A DNA stretch of 64,000 nt, from contig NZ_CP111121.1 in NCBI RefSeq assembly GCF_026314945.1, positions 744,001 through 808,000 on the forward strand. The letters are read 5' to 3'. This DNA comes from Chryseobacterium fluminis (GTDB lineage: Bacteria > Bacteroidota > Bacteroidia > Flavobacteriales > Weeksellaceae). The notes beneath the pieces are model-generated. The model searched no databases and was not told where the DNA came from. It was given only the letters and a program-made list of their open reading frames with translations. This document shows positions 45,898 through 53,275 of this stretch, in pieces. The first letter of the stretch is position 1, and every line of letters begins with the position of its first letter. Made by a program: the position numbers and the translations under genes.

Positions 45898-46251
45898 ATG
45901 TCATCTGAGAAAGAATTATTAAAATTACTGTTACCGGAATATCTGGTTGAATACTTTGATATTACCCATTTTGAAGAAAAAGAAGGATTGCTTCATCTTT
46001 ATTTTGAGGAAAAAAATACTGTTCCCAAAGAGCTTTCCTCTTTGCATCTACAATCCAAAGGCTTTCATGAAGAAATCACGGTTAATGACTTTCCTCTCCG
46101 TGGAAAACCTGTAAAACTTCACATCAGACGAAGAAGATGGACCGATATAAAATCTGGTAAGATCCTGCAGAGAGACTGGAATCTCATTGCCGTTGGAACC
46201 CGCATGACAAAGGACTTTGCGGAGTTCTTAAAAAAAATCAGCCGATACTAA
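45898..46251 (+). CDS. ISAon1-type transposase N-terminal region protein
   Basis: 117 residues; the first half of the split transposase of the IS at 45847-47247. It reads LKLLLPEYLVEYFDITHFEEKEG and RRRWTDIKSGKILQRDWNLIA, the helix-rich N-terminal region that precedes the catalytic part in this family. The stop follows EFLKKISRY. An A8 run (46229-46237 region) near its end, in TTCTTAAAAAAAATC, is a slippery sequence; losing one A joins this frame to the next ORF, reading on as SADTKALPLETIGEMYG. Confidence 0.88.
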   Translation: MSSEKELLKLLLPEYLVEYFDITHFEEKEGLLHLYFEEKNTVPKELSSLHLQSKGFHEEITVNDFPLRGKPVKLHIRRRRWTDIKSGKILQRDWNLIAVGTRMTKDFAEFLKKISRY

Positions 46252-46279
46252 AGCCCTTCCCTTAGAAACCATCGGTGAG

Positions 46280-47224
46280 ATGTATGGGGTACAGGGAAAG
46301 ACATTCCGCAGGCAATACAAAAAATCATTAAGCGGGTTCAAAGACTGGCTCCAAAAGCCCCATGCGGAAGATTGGATTCTTTATCCGGAAAATTGCTCCT
46401 CTTCTCTGTCTCTGGATGAAGTTGCTCTTTCCCAGGGAGAATTATACACGGTTCTTACTTCCAAAAAAGCAAAAGGCAGGAAAGGCAGTATTGTTGCCAT
46501 TATCAAAGGTACACAGAGTGAAGAGGTCATTGAGCAGCTTCTGAAAATAAACAGGAAGCTTCGCAAAAATGTAAAGGAAATTACCCTTGATATGGCCGGG
46601 TCTATGAAGCTTATTGCCAAACGCTGTTTCCCTGATGCTATTAAGGTCATAGACCGGTTCCATGTTCAGAAGCTCGCCACTGAAGCCCTTCAGGAATTAA
46701 GGATCAACTACCGTTGGGAAGCTATAGAATGGGAAAATAGCCTGCTCGATGAAGCAAAGAAAAACAGGGAGCCTATTGAGATAGAAACGTTTGAAAACGG
46801 TGATACCCGCAAACAGCTTCTGGCAAGAAGCAGGTATTTACTCTACAAAAGCAGGGAAAAGTGGACGCCTTCTCAAATGCAGAGAGCTGAAATTTTATTT
46901 ACAGAATATCCTGATTTAAAGAAGGCATATGGGTTATCGGATGGATTAAGAAAGATTTACAATCAGAATATTCCCAAATCTATTGCCATGACAAAGTTAG
47001 CGCATTGGTTCAGGGATGTTGAAACATCAGGTTTTAAATCATTCTCAGTTTTAAGAAAAACAATAATGAATCATTACAGCGGCATCTTAAACTTTTTCGA
47101 CAGAAGAAGTACCAACGCTTCGGCAGAATCTTTTAATGCTAAAATTAAAAACTTCAGATTACAGCTTCGGGGAGTAAAAGACAAAGCATTTTTCCTGTTC
47201 AGACTCTCTCAACTTTTTGCATAG
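46280..47224 (+). CDS. ISL3-like DDE transposase, catalytic part
   Basis: 314 residues with the DDE_Tnp_ISL3 pattern. The catalytic Asp lies in VKEITLDMAGSMKLIAKRCFP, the second Asp in KVIDRFHVQKL and the Glu in TNASAESFNAKIKNF. The ORF begins before its first Met in an open frame that meets the upstream ORF at the A8 tract, so the full enzyme of about 440 residues needs a +1 shift or transcript slippage. The stop overlaps the right inverted repeat by one base. Confidence 0.92.
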   Translation: MYGVQGKTFRRQYKKSLSGFKDWLQKPHAEDWILYPENCSSSLSLDEVALSQGELYTVLTSKKAKGRKGSIVAIIKGTQSEEVIEQLLKINRKLRKNVKEITLDMAGSMKLIAKRCFPDAIKVIDRFHVQKLATEALQELRINYRWEAIEWENSLLDEAKKNREPIEIETFENGDTRKQLLARSRYLLYKSREKWTPSQMQRAEILFTEYPDLKKAYGLSDGLRKIYNQNIPKSIAMTKLAHWFRDVETSGFKSFSVLRKTIMNHYSGILNFFDRRSTNASAESFNAKIKNFRLQLRGVKDKAFFLFRLSQLFA

Positions 47225-47247
47225 TCCCCAACTTTTGTTCATGATCC

Positions 47248-47267
47248 ATATTGAAGAGGTAAAATAA
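47248..47267 (+). other. Right target duplication and orphaned end of the DUF1254 gene
   Basis: ATATTGAA (47248-47255) is followed by GAG GTA AAA TAA, the native last codons of the DUF1254 gene (reading ADIEEVK then stop once the IS and one target copy are removed). Confidence 0.85.
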
Positions 47268-47284
47268 TGAAAATCAATAAAGTA

Positions 47285-47316
47285 AAAAAGCCGTCTCTGG
47301 GTTAGAGACGGCTTTT
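47285..47316 (-). terminator. Terminator of the left tRNA-fMet gene
   Basis: AAAAGCCGTCTCT-aaccc-AGAGACGGCTTTTTT on the minus strand; the A/T arms would also stop plus-strand transcripts from the IS side. Confidence 0.85.
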
Positions 47317-47326
47317 CATATTTTAG

Positions 47327-47399
<73 letters not shown>

Positions 47400-47410
47400 A
47401 TATTGTGAGT

Positions 47411-47419
47411 GCAAAGATA
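47411..47419 (-). promoter_or_regulatory. Promoter of the left tRNA-fMet
   Basis: TATCTTTGC on the minus strand, about 12 bases before the mature 5' end; matches TAnnTTTG. Confidence 0.6.
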
Positions 47420-47879
47420 GAGCTATTTTTCCTAAACTACAAATATTCTTTTTATATTCGCGTTAGTATTCGTTTTGTTGTATTATTTTTTCTTGGGAAA
47501 ACCAAGAAGATCGTAGGCCTTAGTAGCTCCTTATCAAACATAACTACACTGCTGCACTGAACTTCTCCTCCATAATTTTTTTTTGATGTATAATCCCAAA
47601 TTACAGCTCATCCTCCACGATCATTACTATAATAGATCGAAACTTTTCTCGGAATGAATGAATATTTATTCTTGAGCCCTATGGTAACGAAGTCTCTTGA
47701 ATAGTCAATGATCCGTTGAATTTTTCAAAGGATATTGTATTCAATTCCTCGGCTTTAGAATTGAATGAAAACTCAACATTTACGTCCTGATCTTCTCACT
47801 TTTACGGGAATCTTTATTTTATCCAATAATCTGACTATAATACTGTTGTTTATAGTTTTAAAATACTCAGGTTTTTAAA
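47420..47879. pseudogene. Decayed coding sequence, minus strand, unidentified
   Basis: No intact ORF. On the minus strand protein-like fragments remain, for example DVNVEFSFNSKAEELNTIS (about 47700-47800) and LKNKYSFIPRKVSIYYSND in other frames, separated by stops and shifts. Composition is AT-rich like the rest of the island. Too decayed to name. Confidence 0.4.
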
Positions 47880-48188
47880 CCTGAATCCTCTGGATCTTCA
47901 TATTTCCAGGTATAACTGCTATCGCGCATTCTTTTAAATTAATCTAAAAATCAGGATATAATTCTTTCTCAGGGTTTCTGGATAATAATAAAAGGTCTCC
48001 GGCTTCTACTTTATGTTCTTTAATTTTGTTATGAATCCCCTATTGTAATGGGAAAAAAGTAAAATCCCATTTATGAGTGTGAAACTTGTCTTTCCAATAT
48101 ATTCTTGGAATCTCTCTAAGCAGCAATTTATCACCATCTAAAATTGCATCTACTGAATTGCTATTTCTTCGTTTGTATATTCTGCCAT
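47880..48188 (-). pseudogene. Remnant of an S24/LexA-like repressor
   Basis: From the minus-strand ATG at 48188 (MAEYTNEEIAI) the frame breaks, then in the next frame reads SVDAILDGDKLLLREIPRIYW and IKEHKVEAGDLLLLSRNP with LYPDF, in the order of the C-terminal catalytic domain of Bacteroidota S24-type phage repressors (ILxGDxLLxREI ... IKxHxVExGxIxxHSxNP ... YxDF). Several stops interrupt it. It lies where a phage repressor would be, divergent from the first peptide gene. Family match is by eye. Confidence 0.5.
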
Positions 48189-48284
48189 TCCAATTATATT
48201 AAGAGGTCAAATATAAAATTATTCTTGAATATTTGAAACATTACGGGAACCACTAATTTTCTATTAACATTTTTTACACATATG

Positions 48285-48292
48285 CAAATGTA
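48285..48292 (-). promoter_or_regulatory. Minus-strand -7 box in copy A
   Basis: TACATTTG, 97 bases upstream of the decayed repressor's ATG; its twin in copy B (52044-52051) is 98 bases from the corresponding ATG. Confidence 0.45.
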
Positions 48293-48381
48293 AGTAGTAA
48301 AGACACTTAACATAAAAAAATAATTCTCACATACATAGAATTATTGAGTATATTGGAAACGATTTTATTAAATACAGTATT

Positions 48382-48588
48382 ATGAAAAAAACAATTTTAT
48401 TAGGAGCTATTTTGTTAGCTGGTGTTGTTTCAGCATTTCCATTCCGAACATCTTGCGGTGTAGTATTACAGGTGAATGAAGCTGGTATTGATGGAATGTC
48501 ATATGGACAAGTTGTAAACACGTTAAAATTAATGAATGGCATTACTTGTGGTACAACAGACGTTGGTATTGTAGTTTACAATCACTAA
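48382..48588 (+). CDS. Small secreted two-cysteine peptide, copy A
   Basis: 68 residues. Sec signal peptide of 18 residues (ILLGAILLAGVVSA), then a mature peptide of 50 residues starting FPFRTSCGVV. Two cysteines, Cys25 and Cys56, could form one disulfide. It matches the peptide at 52152 at about half of all positions, with FPFRTSCG, MS, Q, NG and both cysteines kept at exactly the same numbers. A GLPGLI gene follows after 72 bases and a hairpin. No double-glycine leader. Function not known; it could be a signal, toxin or adhesin-type peptide. Confidence 0.82.
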   Translation: MKKTILLGAILLAGVVSAFPFRTSCGVVLQVNEAGIDGMSYGQVVNTLKLMNGITCGTTDVGIVVYNH

Positions 48589-48610
48589 TTAAATTTAACA
48601 AATGATTTTG

Positions 48611-48643
48611 GCAAAATGCGGAGTTATCTGCATTTTGCTTTTT
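48611..48643 (+). terminator. Hairpin between peptide A and its GLPGLI gene
   Basis: GCAAAATGC pairs with GCATTTTGC followed by TTTTT; partial termination here would give more peptide than GLPGLI message. Confidence 0.7.
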
Positions 48644-48660
48644 AATTAAAAATACAAACA

Positions 48661-49446
48661 ATGAAGTTATATTATACATTGATTTTAGTTTTTTTTGTCG
48701 CACTCATTAAAGCACAAATTGGATTTGATGTTGTTTATGAAGCTGATTATAAGCTAACATACAAAGATCAGACTGTTAATGCAGTAACGCAGGAAGATGC
48801 TTTCGCTCTATTAATAAATGAAAAAGAGTCATATTATAAGAATATGAAAAAATATATTGAGGATTCTTTAAAATTTGAAAAAAAATTAAATGATAAGTCT
48901 GATTTTAGACTTGGAATGAAGTACGCGACAGATTTTTCAGAATACATTGGTACAACTAGTGGAAAACTATATGTAACAGTTCCCGTATCAAATAAAGCTT
49001 TTAAATATGAAGAAGTAAATAATATTGATTGGTGGCTTTCAAATGAATCCAAAAAGATAGGTAAATATAAATGTCAAAAAGCCGTTTGTAAAAGGTATGG
49101 CAGGACTTGGATAGCGTGGTTTACAAAAGAAATACCTTTTCCTTTTGGTCCTTATAAATTTAATAAATTACCAGGACTTATTTTAGAAGTTTATGATGAT
49201 AAAAAGGACTATGTTTTTTCAATGTATAGTTTCCGAAAAAGAAAATATTTTGCTAAATCTGCAAATATGGAAGCGAAAGCTACCCCCGTTAAAAAATCAA
49301 AAATTTTTGACTATCAAAGAAAGGAGATTGCAGATCCCAACACTTATAATAAATTAGTTACTGATGCTGAGACACTTCGTTTTTTAATGAAAAAAGCTCA
49401 GGAAAGAGCAAAAAATTACAATCCTATTGAACTAAGTATAAATTAG
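48661..49446 (+). CDS. GLPGLI family protein, cassette copy A
   Basis: 261 residues with signal peptide (residues 1-19, ALIKAQ). The conserved block GRTWIAWFTKEIPFPFGPYKF then NKLPGLILEVYDDKK has Leu-Pro-Gly-Leu-Ile with GLP changed to KLP. It begins GFDVVYEADYKLTYKDQ, almost the same as the start of its paralogue at 52429 (KFDVVYEADYKLNYK). C-terminal KAQERAKNYNPIELSIN also matches it. It is intact among pseudogenes. A role linked to the peptide upstream is inferred from the repeated pairing. Confidence 0.9.
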   Translation: MKLYYTLILVFFVALIKAQIGFDVVYEADYKLTYKDQTVNAVTQEDAFALLINEKESYYKNMKKYIEDSLKFEKKLNDKSDFRLGMKYATDFSEYIGTTSGKLYVTVPVSNKAFKYEEVNNIDWWLSNESKKIGKYKCQKAVCKRYGRTWIAWFTKEIPFPFGPYKFNKLPGLILEVYDDKKDYVFSMYSFRKRKYFAKSANMEAKATPVKKSKIFDYQRKEIADPNTYNKLVTDAETLRFLMKKAQERAKNYNPIELSIN

Positions 49447-49515
49447 GATTTTCATGGTTATTAGTTTAAAGTACCTCTTTAAAAGATGCTTTTTTACGGG
49501 CTGTAATCTTTTTTT

Positions 49516-49790
49516 TCTTCTAAAAATTTAGAATAATCTTCGGCAAGTTCCGCATCAATATCTCGTCAATATACTTTCACTGCCTTTAATGTTGTGGCCC
49601 GGTAACTTTCATCAATAAATCATATGTTTCAAGCTCCGTTCTTTCCTTTCTCAACTCCCGGAATAACTTTGTAATAAATGTATGTCTGAACGAACAGATT
49701 GTATATTCTTCGCCCAAATTGAATTTATCCTTGATTTCTTTGAATTTTGCAGAAAAATTATTTCTTCGATTTACCTCTTTTGTCTGAATG
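49516..49790 (-). pseudogene. Tyrosine recombinase C-terminal fragment, copy A
   Basis: Reads TKEVNRRNNFSAKFKEIKDK and EEYTICSFRHTFITKLFREL, with the R-box His kept, then LMKVTG and a one-base deletion (compared with copy B) that destroys VTGHTTLKAL. The frame after the catalytic Tyr region has the same TGA stop seen in copy B. About 15 differences from copy B over about 275 bases by eye. Confidence 0.88.
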
Positions 49791-49945
49791 CCTGTTTTAA
49801 GTTTATATAAAATACAGTTAATAATCTCACAAATAGGTGCTTTTGATTTGAAACCTCTTTTCCAATTGGAATATAAGGTGCAATTTCTAATTCTATTGTA
49901 TCTTTGCTTAGTACTTGGTACAAGGGATAGGATTTTTTTTGTTTA
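49791..49945 (-). pseudogene. N-terminal fragment of an IS transposase
   Basis: On the minus strand: SYPLYQVLSKDTIELEIAPY then KRGFKSKAPICEIINCILYKLKTG with one frame shift, matching the first residues of Bacteroidota IS5/IS1182-type transposases (ELEIxPYIPxxKRGFxxKAPIxEIIxxILYKLKTG). It is joined at GIQT to the integrase fragment, so a deletion or recombination has fused the two. Confidence 0.6.
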
Positions 49946-49999
49946 GCGGCACTAATTTCCTAATCCCTTTTTTTATAGCAAACAACTAATCTATTTTTT

Positions 50000-50305
50000 T
50001 TTTAATAAGTCAAGATCACTTCATAATCTGATAATTGTCGCTTTGGCAATTATTGGAGTATTTTTTGCGGGGCATGTTCAGAAACTTTATATAGTGCTGT
50101 TTTTATTTCAACGGCCTTTATTGCTTCTTTTTTCTTCTATAAGAAAACTTTTCCCTTCATTATTATTGGTTTAGGCTTTTTCTGGTATGCTATTGTGGTA
50201 GATATCTGGAATGGTTACGATTTCTACAATCCAGATGGTACACGTTTCTCGTGGACGGTTGGAAATGTCCTGATCTCAATAGGCCTCATTTTATTGTTGC
50301 TTTAA
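50000..50305 (+). pseudogene. Small membrane protein, frameshifted (phage lysis region)
   Basis: NKSRSLHNLIIVALAIIGVF in one frame continues after a single shift near 50090 as SAVFISTAFIASFFFYKKTF, FIIIGLGFFWYAIVVDIWNG and GNVLISIGLILLLL. Three or four membrane helices, no clear ATG. Its place just before a lipoprotein and a muramidase suggests a holin-like role, as inference. Confidence 0.55.
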
Positions 50306-50342
50306 GAATATTTTCCAAAACAATATAAAAAAATATTTACCG

Positions 50343-50955
50343 GTGAAACTGATAAAAATACTGATCATTAGTGTTGTTTTCTTAGGCTGCAAAACAAAAA
50401 CCGTCACTCAATCCAAATCAAAGGAAATTGAGCAAAATGAATATTCAAAAACTATTTCTGAGGCAGATAATGAAGTTTTTACAAATAAGAAGGAAGAAAT
50501 TAATGAGACTAAACTCGATAAACATACAGAATAAAACCAAACGGATATTGACATTGAGGGTGAAACTGAAATTGATAAACCATCTGAAATGCAGGTCATT
50601 AAGGAAGGAGGCGCAAAAAAGTATCTTAAAATATCGGGTAAAGCAAAGTTCACTTTCAAATCAAACGAAAATTCAAAATCGGAGAAAACCGAAGGAAAAA
50701 GTAAAAAAAGCTCAGAAAATCAACAGCAAAACTCTAAAAATAATAACCTCATGGAAAAAGGTGATAATTCCAGGATTAAAAAAGTTGATGAAAAAAACAG
50801 AAAAAGGTCAAAGGTTGCAGTTCGGGGCTTATTCCATAATTATCATCTGGGGATCTATCATTATTATTTTGATTGCATTTTTTCTTTGGTTTAGAAAAAC
50901 AGAATTATTCAGAAAAATATTTAAAATAAAAATCGATGAAACAACAAATAATTGA
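50343..50955 (+). pseudogene. Phage-type lipoprotein with C-terminal membrane anchor, broken
   Basis: GTG at 50343 starts a lipoprotein signal (KILIISVVFLGCKTK, Cys16). An in-frame TAA at 50532 follows KLDKHTE; the same frame then reads NQTDIDIEGETEIDKPSEMQ and KYLKISGKAKFTFKSNENSK. A frame shift near 50810 leads to GAYSIIIIWGSIIIILIAFF and FRKTELFRKIFKIKIDETTN. The layout (lipid anchor, Lys/Glu-rich middle, TM helix) recalls Rz-type spanins; that name is inference. It overlaps the start of the muramidase gene. Confidence 0.6.
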
Positions 50956-51496
50956 TTTAACAAAAAAAGTCGCAGCGGAGTTTGGATTTGAGCTTGCTGT
51001 CATGCTTTCTTTTATTGAAGTAGAAACCGGAGGACAAGGATTCGACTCTAAAACAGGAAAAATCATGATCCAGTTTGAACCTTCCTGGTTCAAAAAAAAT
51101 GCTCCCTACGCCCCGTCTGGTAAATGGTCTATCAATAAGGTAGATATTCAAACAAAAGAATGGGAGGCTTTTAATGATGCTTTTGCTAAAGATAAAGATG
51201 CAGCAATGAAAAGTACTTCAATTGGCCTTTCTCAGATTTTAGGCATACATTACAAAAGATTAGGATTTGCTTCCGTTGGTGACATGTGATCATGCAAAAG
51301 TCTCTTTGAAAAATCAGATCTGGCAACTGGCAAAATTCATTGATACCGATAGGAACTTGAAAAATGCTATTCTGGAAAAAGATTGGTTTACCATTGCTAA
51401 AATTACAATGGATCAGGTTTTTTGAAGATAGCAAGACAGTACGGCCGAGAACCGCATAATATCAGCATGGAAAAGGCATACAAACGTTATACTTAA
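50936..51496 (+). pseudogene. N-acetylmuramidase (phage endolysin), frameshifted
   Basis: Begins MKQQIIDLTKKVAAEFGFEL and continues VMLSFIEVETGGQGFD (catalytic Glu in EVETGG), IMIQFEPSWFKK, YAPSGKWSINKVD, STSIGLSQILGIHYKRLGF, all signature stretches of the N-acetylmuramidase (DUF3380) family. The frame stops at 51289, but the rest remains in other frames: VSLKNQIWQLAKFIDTD and ARQYGREPHNISMEKAYKRY. Two or more shifts therefore broke a gene of about 185 residues. This is the clearest phage-type gene of the region. Confidence 0.85.
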
Positions 51497-51502
51497 TAAT
51501 CA

Positions 51503-51946
51503 TTACTTTTGATTATGTCGCCAATGAATAAATTTGCTCGTAGACTGAAGATCACTTTTAAACCATAAATCCATGTCTTTTAAAAGCTCTGCGTTTTCTT
51601 TAGACATGATCACACTATTTTTAGAAAGTTGATTTTTATATTCTTTTATGGCATTTGCTTTAGATTCTTCGATTTTGGAGAAAACAAAAAAGAAAACCGT
51701 AAAACTAACAATAAGCATAGCAAAAGATGATATCCACAAATAGAGGCTTAATTTTGGTACTTTAATTCGGGAATTTAGCTGATTAATATTTTCTTCAGTC
51801 TTTTCCTTGTAAAATGAATTTATGTAGCTTAAATCTGGCTCTATCTTTAATGTTTTAAGCTCAACAATTTTATACTCAAGTTGAGTAATGGCTTGTTCAA
51901 TTTAATGAGAAATTCTTTCTGTGTCATTATTTGTATTGTCTGCCAT
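51503..51946 (-). pseudogene. Coiled-coil membrane protein with early stop
   Basis: From ATG 51946 the frame reads MADNTNNDTERISH and hits TAA at codon 15, then stays open in the same frame to 51503: a coiled-coil part (AITQLEYKIVELKTLKIEPD), one membrane helix (WISSFAMLIVSFTVFFFVF) and a polar tail. The layout resembles small mobilisation-type membrane proteins of Bacteroidota elements, not certain. A frame from TTG at 51739 would be open but lacks a good start. Confidence 0.6.
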
Positions 51947-52043
51947 TTTTAATTATTTAAGATGTCAAATATAAAATTTATTCTTTAATATTAAGCATTA
52001 CGGAAAACCTTATTTTTTTTTAATAGCATTTTTAGTATCTATG

Positions 52044-52051
52044 CAAATGTA
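52044..52051 (-). promoter_or_regulatory. Minus-strand -7 box in copy B
   Basis: TACATTTG on the minus strand, twin of the box in copy A; would drive the coiled-coil membrane protein gene. Confidence 0.45.
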
Positions 52052-52151
52052 ACAAACAAAGGGACTTAACATAAAAAAATAATTCTCACTATATTAGATT
52101 TATTTTTTATTTTGAGTCTAATTAATAACTAATTTTTAAAAAAAGACAATT

Positions 52152-52361
52152 ATGAAAAAAGCAATTTTATTAGGAGCTTTATTTGTAGCAGGTGTAGTTT
52201 CTGCTTTCCCTTTTAGAACATCTTGCGGAAAAGTTATTCAAGTTAGCCAAACAATCGCTAACCATATGTCAATGGATCAATTGGCAAATTATCTTGGTGA
52301 CGTTAATGGTGAGCAATGTCCTGGATCTGGGGCTGTAGTTGTTCGCATCTATTATCACTAA
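52152..52361 (+). CDS. Small secreted two-cysteine peptide, copy B
   Basis: 69 residues. Signal peptide ILLGALFVAGVVSA cut before FPFRTSCGKV; mature part 51 residues with Cys25 and Cys56, the same numbering as copy A. The middle (VSQTIANHMSMDQLANYL) and C-terminus (AVVVRIYYH) differ from copy A more than the ends do. It is followed by a hairpin and the GLPGLI gene. Intact, with its own upstream region. Function unknown. Confidence 0.82.
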   Translation: MKKAILLGALFVAGVVSAFPFRTSCGKVIQVSQTIANHMSMDQLANYLGDVNGEQCPGSGAVVVRIYYH

Positions 52362-52380
52362 GAAATTAAGAAAAATGTAT

Positions 52381-52408
52381 GACCGCCATAAAACGTGGCG
52401 GTCTTCTA
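52381..52408 (+). terminator. Hairpin between peptide B and its GLPGLI gene
   Basis: GACCGCC-ataaaacgt-GGCGGTC followed by TTCTATTTT. Same place as the copy A hairpin but unrelated in sequence. Confidence 0.7.
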
Positions 52409-52428
52409 TTTTAGAAAAGAATATTACA

Positions 52429-53208
52429 ATGAAAAAGATTCTATTATTATTTCACTTACTAATTGTTATTGTCGTTTTTTCACAAAAAAAATTTGATGTT
52501 GTTTATGAGGCGGATTATAAGTTAAATTATAAGCTATCGACGGGAAGCAATTCTAAAAAAGAGACCACTTTTGCCCTTCTTATCAATGAAAACTCTTCTT
52601 TTTTTAAAGATCTACATAGATATATTTCTGATTCTCTCCTCGTTGAAAAAAAACTGAATACGATTGAGGAAGCTATGAAATATAATACAGATTTTCGCGG
52701 TTATGTTGGAACAACATCAGCAAAATTATATGTAACAGATGAAATCAATTACACATATTTTGCTTACGAAGAACCCAATAACATAAATTGGAAAATTAAA
52801 AATGAATTTAAAACTGTCGCAGGATATAAATGTCAGAGAGCAGAGACAACAAAATATGGCAGGACTTGGATCGCTTGGTTTTCAACTGATATCTCTTTCC
52901 CGTTTGGGCCATATAAATTTAATGGGTTGCCTGGTTTGATTGCTGAAGTATATGATACTAAGGATGAATATCATTATACACTCTATACCTTTAGAAAAAG
53001 AAAATATACCTGCAAATCGGCCAACGTTGCAACCAATGTCAAAAATTTATCCAAAGAAAAAGTAGCTGAAGTTTTCAAAAATAGGCTTGCCGGGAAACTA
53101 AGGTTGAATGAGCAATATATAGAAAATGCGGAAGATCGTGAATATATGAGGCGAAATGCAGAAGAAGCATTAAAAAAATATAATCCTATTGAGCTGAATA
53201 TTTATTAG
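52429..53208 (+). CDS. GLPGLI family protein, cassette copy B
   Basis: 259 residues from the ATG at 52429; the frame is open from 52339 but earlier Mets would overlap the hairpin and lack a signal peptide. Signal peptide ILLLFHLLIVIVVFSQ, then KFDVVYEADYKLNYK, the core GRTWIAWFSTDISFPFGPYK and NGLPGLIAEVYDTKDEY, and a C-terminal EALKKYNPIELNIY. It matches copy A throughout. Intact. A terminator follows. Confidence 0.92.
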   Translation: MKKILLLFHLLIVIVVFSQKKFDVVYEADYKLNYKLSTGSNSKKETTFALLINENSSFFKDLHRYISDSLLVEKKLNTIEEAMKYNTDFRGYVGTTSAKLYVTDEINYTYFAYEEPNNINWKIKNEFKTVAGYKCQRAETTKYGRTWIAWFSTDISFPFGPYKFNGLPGLIAEVYDTKDEYHYTLYTFRKRKYTCKSANVATNVKNLSKEKVAEVFKNRLAGKLRLNEQYIENAEDREYMRRNAEEALKKYNPIELNIY

Positions 53209-53228
53209 GATCATGGTATTAGTTGGAC

Positions 53229-53255
53229 AGCACCTTTTCAAGAGGTGCTTTTTTA
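53229..53255 (+). terminator. Terminator after GLPGLI copy B
   Basis: GCACCTTTT-ca-AGAGGTGC followed by TTTTTT. The corresponding stretch after copy A is degenerate. Confidence 0.75.
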
Positions 53256-53275
53256 TTGGCTGTCATCTTCTTTTT

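Larger units (their letters stand above)
45847..47247 (+). mobile_element. Complete ISAon1/ISL3-like insertion sequence, 1401 bp
   Basis: Ends are imperfect inverted repeats of about 23 bp: both start GGATCA and share AAAAGTTGGGGA (19 of 23 positions match by eye). The 8-bp ATATTGAA duplication flanks it. It carries two ORFs (45898-46251 and 46280-47224) encoding a transposase N-terminal part and the DDE catalytic part. Confidence 0.95.
48181..49792. repeat. Duplicated cassette, copy A (divergent promoter, peptide, GLPGLI, integrase fragment)
   Basis: Aligns in order with 51939-53550: the minus-strand start codon region (TCTGCCAT), GTCAAATATAAAAT, ATGCAAATGTAA, CTTAACATAAAAAAATAATT, the secreted peptide gene, a hairpin, the GLPGLI gene and an integrase C-terminal fragment. 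Spacing is conserved throughout. Confidence 0.9.

Noticed and set aside
50428..50955. 175-residue Lys-rich ORF as an independent gene
   Set aside because: Its first two thirds are off-frame relative to the lipoprotein; only the last part (membrane helix) belongs to a real protein, as the shifted end of that lipoprotein.
51186..51434. 82-residue minus-strand ORF opposite the muramidase
   Set aside because: The plus strand carries clear muramidase sequence across the whole segment.
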